Source: Lithospermum erythrorhizon (Eukaryota > Streptophyta > Magnoliopsida > Boraginales > Boraginaceae). Taken from it: a stretch of 64,000 nt of DNA. How positions within the stretch are numbered: the first letter of the stretch is position 1; each line of letters opens with the position of its first letter. The position numbers and the translations under genes were made by a program. The stretch lies in contig JADFUC010001461.1 of the NCBI GenBank assembly GCA_019722365.1, positions 248,001-312,000 of the forward strand. The letters run 5' to 3'. Shown in pieces: positions 49,682-62,000 of the stretch. The notes below the pieces were generated by a model. The model was not told the origin of the DNA and made no database searches. It saw only the letters and a list, made by a program, of their open reading frames with translations.

Positions 49682-51224
49682 AGGTCCCTACTTTCTTTTT
49701 GCCTTAATTTCTGCTGAATCTAGTTGATATACAAAAAGGGTATTATACAAAGAACAATTGTTGACACAGTAATTATCCTCTTTACTTAACTGAATTGTTG
49801 GAAAAATAACAAAGGTTCTTATTTCTTCATCTCTTCAATTATTTTTCGCTACAAACACTAAGTGTGATGGCGATGTATGTATGGCTCCTACATTGCAAAA
49901 ACTTATATGATCTATCCAGATCGAAATGTTTGCTATAAAGGGCCTTCCTCGACTCGAGTTGAATGCCAACATTTCTTCTCTTCTTTTGGCTGAATTGTTT
50001 CATGTAGATATGGTTAAGTACAATGACTTCTTGAGGCTATAGTTAGACTCAGATATTGCATATCCATACCTGCTTAATAGGTTGAGAATATCGAATTAGT
50101 TTATCGGTTAGCAGAGGTAATTTACTTGCGCCACGATAGACCTAATTGGATGGTAATCTCTTGTAATGATTCAAACACGATTTGGTATTAACTTGATAGA
50201 CCTTATTATGTATAAACTTACTGCAAAGGTGAGAGGCAGACAAATGATTAAACTAATTTTGATGAAAAAGTGCATTACCTTTTCTATATACTAGTAAATC
50301 AATACTAGTTAATAATGGAGTCCTATTCATATCTTCAAAATTAATTGGATCAAACAAATTCAGTGCACTACTAATAATATAAATCTTTTTATTCGAGAAC
50401 ATACAAATTTTATTTCAAGCTTGACAATAGTTAACTACTAAAGAAGATAAACTTTTCGACACCTATTAATAATATTGTAAATATCAAGTTCTAATTTCAT
50501 ATCAATTTCAAGGAAAATATAATTTGTGAGCTTCTAAAGAAAAAACATATATAATCCATTTATCAAATTACTAGTATATATAAACATTTTATAATTATAT
50601 AGGATGCGAAGTTGAGGGGGGCATCACCCTCTTCTTGATCTCTCTTAAGAGGTACCACTGATTAATCGATCAGTATGTTTTGTTGAAATTTTGTTAATTG
50701 CAAGATCATTAAAATACGAAGGCAACTTGTTATACATTCATTACAAGCTCAACTGATTGTTAGAACATGATTGTTTTATCGAGTTGTTTAGAAGTCTAGA
50801 AGTAGTTCAAAAATATATTAGTATGTTCTTTTTTAATGGTTTTTTGTTTCTTCGTTTTTAGAACAAAAAATGTTTTTTTGTTTTGTCTTAACAATTAATC
50901 TACACATGTTTTTTCAGTTGAAGACATATTTGATGTTTTTCTGGTTTGTTTTATATATGAAATTCTGGATGATTCTCCTTTAACGTGAAGTTGTTTATAT
51001 TTAGATGTGAAATTAGAGGTTGTCCATAAATCTCTCATGCAAAGCCATGTTAGCCTCTCTTGCCAACAGTCCAATCTTATGTAGCTAATGAAACCATACT
51101 ATATTTCTAGCCCACGGAAAGCTACATTATTTTGTTACACCTTCATCTCATCAACCATTTCCTCCCTTTCTGGCCTGTTCAAAGGGCGCGCACCACCCAG
51201 TGCGCGCACTTCCACTTCCTGCAA
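49682..51224. other. Spacer between the APEM9 homologue and the receptor kinase gene
   Basis: No gene is recognised. At 50590-50650 a transposon-end-like sequence (AGGATGCGAAGTTGAGGGGG ... TCTTCTTGATCTCT) is the inverted relative of 47060-47130. The stretch near 51100-51224 is the presumed leader of the receptor kinase; an in-frame ATG upstream at 51132 was not chosen because the signal peptide begins at 51225. Confidence 0.5.
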
Positions 51225-53560
51225 ATGGCTCTAGACGTTCTTAGACTTGCTCGGCCTCCTTCGATTTTCCTCGTCCTTTTGGTGCTTAATGTTGTTGTAA
51301 CATCTTTGGGTGACAAAGCATCGGATGTTCAAAATCTAATCAGCTTTAGGGACTCTCTGGAAAATAAAGGAGCGTTGTCCGGTTGGGATGCCTCGAAACC
51401 ATTATGTGCAGGTGATAAGTCAAGTTGGGGGGATACCATTCTCTGTGATAATGGAATCTTCTGGGGGATAAAGTTAGAGAACTTGGGGTTGAAGGGTACA
51501 ATCAATGTAGATGCTCTCAAAGGAATTCCAACTTTGAGATCTGTTAGCTTAATGAGCAATGATTTTGATGGTCCTTTTCCAAATGTGAATATTCTTGGCT
51601 CCCTCAAAACACTTTATTTGTCTAACAATAATTTTCAAGGGGACATTCCATCGGACGCTTTCGATGGAATGAATAGTCTGAAGAAATTACATATGGCAAA
51701 CAATCAGTTTACTGGTCAGATCCCCATATCCTTGACTACCCTCCCAAAACTCTTGGAATTGAGCCTTGAAAACAATCAATTTTCTGGGAAAATTCCTGAT
51801 TTTAGCCCGGGAACCGTGAGGATCTTCAATGTCGCCAACAATAAATTGGAGGGTCAAATTCCTCCGGCCCTCAGTTTCTTCAGCGCTGATTCATTCTCCG
51901 GTTAGTATTTTCAATGTTCTTGAATTAGAAAGGTTAAATCGAAATCACAAGGAGAATTTGCGGATGAGATCCTCTCTCGCTTTCTATACCCCTGTTATGC
52001 ATAATGGTTGAACATGCATTGTGTATACAATGCGTGCTTATTTATAAGCAATCATACATTGATGCATATGGAATGTTGCATAATCAGGGAGGAGAGGATT
52101 CGAATTCAATAAGTTAAGAAAAATAACATTTAAATGCATATTTTAAATCTTAATTTGTGTTTTGTGATTATTCAAATAGGTAACAAAGGTCTCTGTGGAG
52201 CACCACTGGAATCTTGCAAAGCTAGTACTGCAGCTAATCTATCTATAACAACAATTACCATTCTTTCCATAGTCTGTTTTGCTGCAATATCTGCACTTAT
52301 TGCAGTCATCGTGATTCTGTTACGACGAAAAAGAACCGATTATGTGAAAACTAATTATAATCAAGTTGGGGCAAGTATGGTCTCACCAGATCCTAACAGG
52401 TTTGCTGCATCGGCTGATTTGAACAGAATGGAAAGAGGGCCACCAGATAATGATCACGTTGGCAAGAGATCGCCAGATAATCAAAGTGTGAAGCTTTCAT
52501 TCTTGAGAGATGACAGGACTATATTTGATATGACTGATTTGTTGAAAGCCTCGGCCGAGACTTTAGGCAATGGGGTGTGTGGATCAACATATAAAGCTGC
52601 TATTGTTGGTGGGCCGACGATGGTTGTGAAGAGGTTTAGGCATATGAATAATGTGGATAGAGTGGAATTCTGTGACCACATGAGAAGGATTGGGAGATTG
52701 AACCACAAGAACTTGCTTCCTTTTGTGGCTTTCTATTATAGGAAGGATGAGAAGCTTATGGTTTTTGATCATGTGGATAATGGCAGCTTGGAAGTTTATC
52801 TCCATGGTATGTTCATTTTTTCAAGAATTGTACATTATTTCAATCTAAATGCACACACATGTAGACATATAGTGACCATTTTGGTCAAATTATCCATAAT
52901 TCTTATTTTCATGTAACAATCATGTATCATTTATTTGATTTTCTTTCAGATTCCACAAGTCTAGATTGGCAATCAAGATTGAAAATCATCAAAGGAATTG
53001 CAAGAGGCCTAATGTACCTCCACAATGAGCTACCAAACTTGATTGCACCTCATGGCCACCTTAAATCTTCAAACGTTCTCCTAAACAAACAAACCATGGA
53101 ACCAATCCTCACAGATTATGCATTAATCCCACTAATCAATCAAGAAGAAGCTCAACAGCACTTAACAGCATACAAATCACCAGAGTTCCAACAAACGGGG
53201 CGTATAACCAAGAAAACCGATGTATGGGGACTAGGAATGTTAATTCTTGAAATTTTAACAGGAAAAATCCCGTCAAATTCTTGGGTACAATCTATCGTTG
53301 GAGAAGCGTTGAACGTGGAAATAATTGATAAAGACATGCCAGGAAAAAGAGGGTATGAGGGTGAAATGATAAAACTTCTGAAAATTGGATTGAAATGTTG
53401 TGACACTGATATTGAAAAAAGATATGATATCAAAGAGGTTGTTGAGATGATTGAAGAGATAAAAGTGAAGGAAAATAATGCAGAGGATGATTTCTTTTCT
53501 GTAGCAAGTCCAGATGATAAGAGATCTTCAAGAGGATTATCAGATGATTTCAAATTCTAA
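51225..53560 (+). CDS. Pollen receptor-like kinase (PRK-type LRR receptor pseudokinase)
   Basis: Three exons (51225-51900, 52180-52806, 52950-53560) give 637 residues. An N-terminal signal peptide (FLVLLVLNVVV) is followed by a capping LRR domain and about five to six leucine-rich repeats (LKTLYLSNNNFQGDIPSDAF, LLELSLENNQFSGKIPDF). A transmembrane helix (SIVCFAAISALIAVIVILL) with a basic stop-transfer RRKR comes next. The cytoplasmic kinase-like domain keeps the VAIK-type lysine (MVVKRF). HRD is replaced by HGH (HGHLKSSNVLL) and DFG by DYA (LTDYALIPL), so phosphotransfer is unlikely; this is usual for PRKs. The tail is Ser/Asp-rich (DDKRSSRGLSDDF). In Arabidopsis such receptors sit in the pollen-tube plasma membrane and signal through ROPGEFs. 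All splice sites are GT-AG with matching phases. Confidence 0.93.
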
Positions 53561-55107
53561 CACTAACCTAGAAAAAAAACATACATGTTTAAATGTCAAG
53601 TAAATGTTATGTACTATGCTATTTTGGGTTGATTTTTGAAGGCACAATAATGGAGAAGTCAAGAAATTGAAGAATGGTGCAGCATATATAGTGCAAGTTT
53701 TGGACAAAAGTTTTTGTTTTATTGTTTAAGCAAATATTGCTCAAGTGATGTACTTCTCTTTTGAATGCAGAACTTGAATAAGTATAGTTAATCTTTGCTC
53801 ATAATGGAAGAACTTTGTGAGTTAGAATTAGGGTCTTTCTCATAAATGCATAATATGGAGTGCTAGTTATGTTAGATTTGATCAAAATGTCTCCTCTTGA
53901 GTTCACTTTTACAATATTTTTCAATCTCAATTTAATTATTTTAAAAACGTAGCCCTTGCAAATTTGTAGGTGTAAGGGTATTATTCAAAAAATGATAAAA
54001 ACGTCATTCGAAATAGCACTCAGCATCATAAATTTCGTATTATGTAGCTATCGTCAATGATGCGTCTTATCTAACCATACTAATTTTTCAATCTCAACTT
54101 GATTGACAATTTTTTTCAATAAATATTCATTTACCTTTAAATCAACTCACATAACTTTAAATTGTTATATAAACGGTTCGAATTAAAGAAAATCGTAAGG
54201 TGATAAATATTTGTTAATATCACTCTAGAATTATGAGATCGTATGTCTGGGATCTGTGATTCACGTCACGGATCACGCGTGTCGATTTGTGGTTGAAAGT
54301 TGAAGCCCGATTAAACGCAAAAATACTATTTATGTGTCATTAATTTACTCTATCAAGCTATCTTAAAAAAACCTATTTTGCTCTGGACATTAATTCTCTT
54401 TGTTAAGTCTAAGATACAAAGGTTACTTGTTGGTCATATAACCAACGTGAATGGATATTTTCATTTTTAACATGATTTTTTTATATATAAAAAATATCAA
54501 TTAAAATGAATCGAGCGTAATTTATGTGAATAACAAACTCCATTCAAACATTTCTACCAAAAAAAAAACTCCATTCAAACATATTTTCCTCCCGGCAAAA
54601 TAACGAACTTACAAATTGTTCGTTGAACCAAATTTATAAATTCCCGCGAAATTAGGGATTTCTTTAGGTTTAATGGGTTTCACCTTATTTTCATTTTGTT
54701 AATTTTTGAAAGAAATTAATTTTTCAATCAAGAATTCAAAAAATACCCATTTTCTTGTTCTTACCCCTCTCAATTTTTTAAATTTTTGTTGAAAGAAATG
54801 CATATTTCTTAATATTTTTTTCACCTTTGAAAAAAGATAAAAAGTTTTGATGGATTGGTTGAAATTGGAAAATAAAGTATTGGATGCTCAAAGATTCAAT
54901 ATTTTGTTCAAGCATTAAAGAATTAGACATTTTCTTGATGTTATTCCTATAAAGTTTTGATATTTCTTCTCACAAAACAAATAATTTGCTCTGTCGAATT
55001 ATTGTAGCATTAAAGAATTAAGCATTTTCTTGATCTTATCCCTATAAAAATGAACCTATAATTGAATTTACATAATTTTTAGAAAAAAAGGGGATTGAAA
55101 AGTTTTG
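53561..55107. other. Spacer between receptor kinase and USP gene 1
   Basis: It comprises the 3' flank of the receptor kinase and the presumed promoter and leader of the USP gene. Two short direct repeats stand out: AACTCCATTCAAACAT (near 54535 and 54567) and TAAAGAATTA with AAGCATTTTCTTGAT-type context (near 54915 and 55013). No coding region is seen. Confidence 0.5.
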
Positions 55108-58100
55108 ATGGATCAGTTGAGATTGGACAAAAAAGTATTGAATGCAGGAAGATATGTAGCTGTAGCTGTAGACAGAGATAAGGGTAGCCAAAATGCTCTT
55201 AGATGGGCAGCTGATAATCTCCTCATCAAAGGACAAAGTGTTACATTAATTCATGTTAATCAAGAGTACCTATCTTGCCCTTCTCCTGGTATGTTTTCTC
55301 CCCCTAGCCTACCCTCGTTCCGTAATTTGAATTTGGATGGTTGACTTTTTGAATTTTGAACTCGAGTAGTTTTGTTTATATATGTTGTACAATACTTGGT
55401 GAAAAATATATCAAAAGTGAGTATATTTATGTATTTTGCTATAAACACGATTAAAGCTATAGAGTTCATTAATTTTGACCATTAAAAATCAAACTGGACA
55501 ATTTATTGGGATGGGGGGAGTATTTAATATCCATGTTGTCGTCTTCTGAGTTTAATCTGAGTTAAAATCTGAACCATGGCCATAATGAGTTTGGTTCTTC
55601 GGAATGGCGATTATGTCTTGCAAAAAGGGGGTTACCGGAGGGTTATTGAAAGGTAGAAAAGAAAAATCCCTTTCTGACTTCGTCCGCTGATAGGGTTTAA
55701 AGGGCAGTCTTAGGTTACAGGGGTGCAATTCTCTTTAATCAACGATAAAATTGTTTTATGTGGTTTTCTTGATTTTGTGCAACTAGTTAAGGAACTAACC
55801 ACATTAAATAACTTGGTTGGCGATCTTTTGTTATTGCAGCAATTACATATTTCATATTACTTAAAGTGTTGTATATACTCTTTTATTTTTACTTTTAGAA
55901 TATATGGACTCATGTTTCTGCAGCTAGAAGCATGGGAAGCTCAAGTACCAGAAGCACAAAAAGCGGAAGTTCTGACATTGATGATTTAGAACAATATGAC
56001 CAATCTCAGGATATTTTTGTTCCGTTCCGTGCATATGCATCTTGTAAAGATGTAAGTTTTGAATCTAGTTTATTACGGAGTACTTTGTTTTCTAACATGA
56101 TCGGGCATACATTTGGCTGACACGGTGATGGTAATGTTAATCCAGATTTCATGTGAGGCTGTCATCATTGATGATTATGACATAGTTAAAGCTCTGCTTG
56201 AGTATGTTAAATTATTTAGAATTGAGACTTTGGTGCTTGGAGCAGCATCAAAACACGGAATTTCAAGGTCAACTTTTGAAAACATATATACTTTCAGGGG
56301 CATATTTTTATGTACTACAATCGAGTATGAATTACACCATATTTATTAATATTTGATCTTTTTTGGTTCAGAATCTTTAATAAACATGATATCCCTACTG
56401 CCGTAGTGAAAGGGGCACCGGATTTTTGCAATGTGTTTGTCGTTTCAAAAGAAAAGGTCAACTTTGCTAAAGCAGCCCTACGTCCATTACGATCACTCTC
56501 ATTAACTGCAGCAATGCTACCAGTTGGACTGCGCTATTCATTCACCGGCGATAATTTGTAAGTATGACTGAGATTCAATACATAATCTATTTAGCTTCCA
56601 AATATTTATATTGCATACTATTTGACATATTCTAAGATAACTGCAGCAAGGCTACCACTAGGGCCACACAAAAGGTACCACATGGACCGGGTGACAAGAT
56701 TACTAATTTGTAAGTCAGACTGGATTTCAAAACATCAGATTTTTAGCTCATACCTGCAGCAAAGTTCTTGACCTTAAAGTGACTTGTATGGCTGAGTCTA
56801 CCTGCGACTATGTTAAAATGTTTGTCTAGTGTTGTTTCCATAGAATACAAGATAAAAAAATTTTAGATTCAGATTTCTGAAAAGCTAAACTGCACTTTTA
56901 ATACATCACGTTCTATTTAAATGTATATTGCTCTGAGTTTATGTTAAGCTGCTCACATTATAGTGCCAAAACAGGAGCACATATTCTAGCATGAATGCAA
57001 GGGAAAGAGGAAGGATTAATGAGGATATTGATCTTAAACACGAAGTCTCATCTTTCCATGCGAAGAGCATGAAAAATACGCTGAGAACGAGCAGTCCAGG
57101 TAGATGGATCAGTCCTATCTACGATAACTCAAAATCTCAATCAACCAGAAAGCCTTCTAAGAGTTTGAGTGTTAATAGCCTTGATCTGCGTTCCACTCTT
57201 GAAGAAGTGAAGTTGGGAGGTAACGATAAAAGAGAATCTTCTGACATCAAATCAGTAGAGCAAGAAACTACAAAGAAGGAAATTAAAAAGAAACAGTTGA
57301 CACCAGAGAAAACAGTAAGTCTATCAATTTATTGGGAAGTTTAAGTTAGGTGCATGAAACTCTCCCAAAATTGCATTGCTACTCAAACCATGTGTCTTGT
57401 TTCCTAAGCTTTTACTCGTTTAAAAATTTGAAGGAGGAATTGGAAGAGAAAACGAGATTACTGGAACTTCAGATGAAGCAGACTATGGAGATGTACCATG
57501 GTGCTTGCAAGGAAGCACTCAAAGAAAAAGAGAAGGTATTGGAGTTTATTTATTTTTCCATTTTAACCATTCATATAGTTGCGCTTCTATGTCGCCTCTA
57601 ACGGAATTATATTTGTTCATTTATTTTGATTTTCATTCTTTTTTCTTTCTAAATTGGATATAGATATTATTACTATACATCATCTCACACATAATATTAA
57701 TTAAAGGAGAATGTCTTATGTATCTGTAAAAGAATTTCATGCAGTAGTCTCTTATAGAAATTATTTTCTAAAAACTATTATATTGTGTATGTTGTAGAAC
57801 AAGGAACTGCAGCTTCTGAGGAATGAACTTGCTGATGCATTAATGGCAAAGGAGGAAGCGTTGGCTCTTGCAGAGAAAGAAAAAGAAATGAGAATTGCAG
57901 CAACTGAAACAGCTAAGGTGGCTCAAACGAAATTAGATGAGGAGGCACGCAAGAGAAACGCAGCAGAGAAAGAATTACTGGAACTGGCTGATGAAACAAG
58001 AATGATATTACATTTGATAGACGATTCCCAGACCATTGTAAACTGTGAGGAAAACACTTGCAGAAACCCTGTGGACGAATCAGAGGAAGATGCTGTCTCA

Positions 58101-58112
58101 GTAGACGACTAG
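55108..58112 (+). CDS. USP-domain plus coiled-coil protein (PUB/USP-kinase family) without a kinase domain
   Basis: Seven exons give 457 residues: 55108-55288, 55924-56051, 56146-56267, 56372-56557, 56975-57314, 57434-57535, 57798-58112. Residues ~15-165 form a universal stress protein fold (YVAVAVDRDKGSQNALRWAA, VTLIHVNQ, VLGAASKHGISR, VKGAPDFCNVFVV). A Ser/Lys-rich linker follows, then a charged coiled coil (LEEKTRLLELQMKQTMEMYH, MAKEEALALAEKEKEMRIAA). In relatives the coiled coil leads straight into a kinase domain, sometimes with a U-box. Here it stops after EEDAVSVDD, and I see no kinase remnant in the next kilobase. A candidate in-phase extra exon lies at 56647-56709. The next gene downstream is a tandem relative that keeps the kinase. 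Function beyond nucleotide-binding USP type is unknown. Confidence 0.85.
55312..55520. mobile_element. Stowaway MITE in intron 1 of USP gene 1
   Basis: It starts CCCTCGTTCCGTAATTTGAA and ends GGACAATTTATTGGGATGGG with a GGGGAG tip, flanked by TA at 55310-55311 and 55521-55522. The interior (TTAATTTTGACCATTAAAAA) is the inverted counterpart of the 44284-44505 element. Confidence 0.8.
56647..56709 (+). other. Candidate duplicated cassette exon in USP gene 1
   Basis: The stretch is bounded by ACTGCAG and GTAAGT, is 63 nt long, is open in the gene's frame (KATTRATQKVPHGPGDKITN) and keeps phase 2 at both ends. Its start and end copy the last part of the preceding exon (AACTGCAGCAA...AATTTGTAAGT). 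It may be used, skipped or dead. Confidence 0.5.
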
Positions 58113-59099
58113 ACGTGAATGCAGAACGATAGATTCAGCGCAATTGAAGCAGGCAAGATAATCGAAGAAATTGAAATTCACAGATTTTCTTATAGGCCTA
58201 GTGCACTAGAACATGCGGTTAATCGACAGTTCTCATACCGCTCTCAAGCATCATACTTCATATATCAATGACAATTACTTGTATATCCTGCATGCAACAT
58301 GAATATCAAAATATTTTTGCATATAGATACAGCATGAAGAGAGAGATCAAAACAAATTTTATTGACATTTGACAAAATTTGTAAAGATTCATTTTGAGAG
58401 TAATATTGTTTACCCTTTGTTATATGAAGAAGAAATAGTTCATGTAATGCGAAAATAATTCTCTAGCAAAGTTTTTGAAACGACTCAAGAAATTACCATC
58501 TTTTTCTAAGGATGGACAATGCACAAATGTGTACTACTCCGATTCATTTTATTAATTGATGCTATTAGTTTTCCAGATGAAAATTTAATCACGAATAGCT
58601 TTTTAATTATATTGTGAAAATTTGCAATAAAATTATATAATAAAATAAATTCAATTATTATGTTTTTTTAGAGAAAATGTATAGGTTGAGGCAATTACAT
58701 TGGACTATAAAACATAAACTAAAATTATTATAGCTAAATTATTGTAGTTGTTGTTAAAAAAAAGTTCTTTTTAACTTCCATTTAAATCTACCACCGTTGG
58801 ATTTGAGGTAAAATAGTTAACAATGCAACAACTTCTTAAACCCCCGTTTTTATGGTTGTTTGGGTGTTTATAATAATGAAGTCTAATTATATATGAGAAA
58901 GAGAAAGGGGCTACATGGAAGATGACAACCTTGTTAATAGATGTCCAATTTGTTATTGGTTGTTATAAAGAGAATTATATATAATCACATTTTATTTTCC
59001 TTTCTGAAAAGGAGGTTTATCATAATTCATCAATTGTATCCTGAGATTTTTTATCTATATATTCTACATTGGTAAATTATAAACAACAAACTTGAAGAA
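58113..59099. other. Spacer between the two USP genes
   Basis: It holds the 3' flank of gene 1 and the promoter and leader of gene 2. I looked for a displaced kinase segment and found none. The region is AT-rich with no clear repeat. Confidence 0.5.
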
Positions 59100-62000
59100 A
59101 TGTCGAATGAAAAACATGGAAGAATTGTTGTGGCCATTGACAAAGACAAGAATAGTCAATCTGCATTAAAATGGGCAATTGAACATCTTGCTGTGAAAAG
59201 CAAACATGTTACCTTACTCCATGTCCAACCAAAACCATCTGCCATTCTGACATCATGTAGAACCCCCCTCCTCCTTCTTTTATTGGCCATTTTTTAGATC
59301 TCTTTCTCAAAAGTTTATTTGAAGAAATATATGTTGATTTCTATGCGTGCATGCAACAATCTGGTTTGTACTCTTAATATAGCCTATATAATCATATCAT
59401 CTAAAAAAAATTCAATAAGAGCTATACATTGTACAAATGGTATATATATGAGGTTTTACATTTCTAATCAAGAACATGACGAATCAAGGCTTGTGATAAT
59501 TTTGATAGAGAGATTATCCATGTAATTTCAAAGACAATTTTATACATTGTCCCCCCTATTTACTCTTCAATTCCTATATATTTGGCATTTTTATTCGTTT
59601 TGGAAAAAAGGACATTGTATGTTTAATAAGTTTAACATAATTCAAGGTAATATAAAATTGGACTTTAATTTGCTATCCGTTACTTTAAAATCGAGGCTAT
59701 ATTTGACAAATCCATATATTTTATGTTTTACTTTAAATCGGGTAAACATGGAACACATACAATTTTCTTTATAACATGAAACACAAACGTGTTTGATAAT
59801 TTGTTTTATTTGCTTTTGGAATTAAATATATATATTTGGCTGCCTTTGACAACTCTCTTGTTATGTTTTGTATCTGTTTACAAAAATCATTAAACACGAA
59901 ACAAAAATGAGTTTGATAAGCTTGTTTTGTTTTTTCAAGTGAAAAACAAAACAATCCTCCAATTTTACATATTTGTGAAAACTTCAAAACTCCATTAATA
60001 AGAATAAAACAATCTAACCAGACGAGTTTTTTGTGTATTTATTTATAATTAAAAAAACACGAAACAAATGTCTTTGAAACACCACAACTCAATGACTGAA
60101 AAAAATGTAACATAACCAAACATGTTTTTGTTTTATTTCTTAAAAATGATGATTTTTGTTTAGTTATTGGAACAACTTAATTTTTTAAACACAAATATAA
60201 AATGTAGCTTTTGTTCTCCATACAGTTTTTATTATCGAAATACAAACTTGAAGATGTTTTGAGGATGAAGATAAAATAAAATAACTTTAAAATTGTATGT
60301 TATTGTAATGTAAAATTTTTACAATCGAGTAGTGATTGACCCCTTAATCCATCTTAATATATTCAAAAGGATGAAAGCCCAATCATGTCGAGATCTGCTT
60401 GGGAATTTTACGGAGTAGGTGAATCATGGGTCATATATTTGGTCGAGGGATGAAACATTTTAAAGCCAGTTTATCTGATACATCGTTCGTATTTCCAGAA
60501 ACACACCACATGAATATATATTGAGTCTTTCGCGTTTATATTTCCGGCCTTTCTCTTCCGTTGCTATTACTAGTCTACTACCATTGCATTCAATTCCTCT
60601 TCCGATAATTTTGGTTAATTGTCTTACCTACTTTTATTTATCAAATCAGCTGGAACAAAGATGCATTCCTTCAATATGAATGACGAGGTTGCAAGAGCAT
60701 TTAAAAGCCAAGCAAATAGTCAACTGAAGGACTTGTTTTTTCCCTTCCTGAAAAGTTTTAATTCTAAAAACGTAGTCAATTAAAAATGAATTTGTTGAAA
60801 GATAATAAACGCAAAATACATCATCTTCGCTTGGTTTTTATGATTACTATGTCTGCTAAGATGAAGTTATACTTGAAGACTCTGATGTTGTATCAGCCTT
60901 GTGTAATTATGTCAAAGAAAATGTAATTGAGAATTTGGTACTTGGTGCCACAACAAAAGTTGGCATAGCAAGGTAATTTATCAGCAACTGGAATCACAAA
61001 CATTAAGTTATGTGTCAATCACTAACACAAAATGTATAAAAATTAATTCTATTAAAAAATATCGTAGGCCACTAGAGATCACACCATTTAGGACATATGA
61101 TCTAAGTTAATATGGTGTGTTATTTATTTCCACCTTATGGTGTTTCATAGTTGTTGTTCACCTTCTTATACACAAATAATTTTCTGCATTTTGTTTAGAA
61201 AAGTATAATTTATTTTACAGGTTTCATTCCGTTTCAACTTCATATCTACATTTGAAATACCATAACACTTGTTTCCAAACGCAGAAAATTCATGAGCTTG
61301 GACATCTCAGGGAGTGTTAACAATGGAGCACCTGAGTTCTGCAATGTATATGCTATCAATAGAGGAAAAATTGCTACATTGAGAGCTGCTACCAGTCTAC
61401 CTCCATCCTCGCCACCCCTCTTGATGCATCAAGTTTACTCGGCGCCTAACTTGAGGAATCCACATTTCTCCCAGGGAGTCGAAGTAACAGGTATAATCCC
61501 AGTTAAATTGAGACGAAAGAAATATATACAGGTTCGCGTAAAAAAAGATCGTTAACATAACTTTTTATGTTCTAGCCACAGATTTGTCGTGTCTTTCATC
61601 CAAAAGCGAGGCAAATGACATGAATACCATCAAGTAAGTTGGTATAAAATCTCATAAAACATGTATTCATCTAATGAAAACAAATAACTAACTAGATGCA
61701 TATTTTATGAATTTGTACCCAAACAGGCCTAATACTCTGAAATAAATGGACTTGCACAGGTCTCCATTTACTAGAAATTCAGCCATGTTTGATAACCTCT
61801 CAGCTTCCAATGGTGATAAATCATTTGTGAACACACATGGACGAAGCCAAGAATCTGGCTTCCATTCTCGTCTATCAAACTGCTCAGAACCAGATAATAC
61901 ATCGAACTTTGGTTCGATTTTCTCATCCGGAAGGTTACCACCTGATGTGAACACTAGTTTTGGAACACTCTCTTCAAGTTCACACGACGGTTTTGTCAAG

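Noticed and set aside
53152..53553. 133-codon minus-strand open frame
   Set aside because: Antisense shadow of the receptor kinase last exon; serine-rich because of codon bias on the other strand.
58113..58260. Possible kinase remnant after USP gene 1
   Set aside because: The phrase resembling IEEIE in one frame is too short and is not followed by a glycine loop or any other kinase motif.
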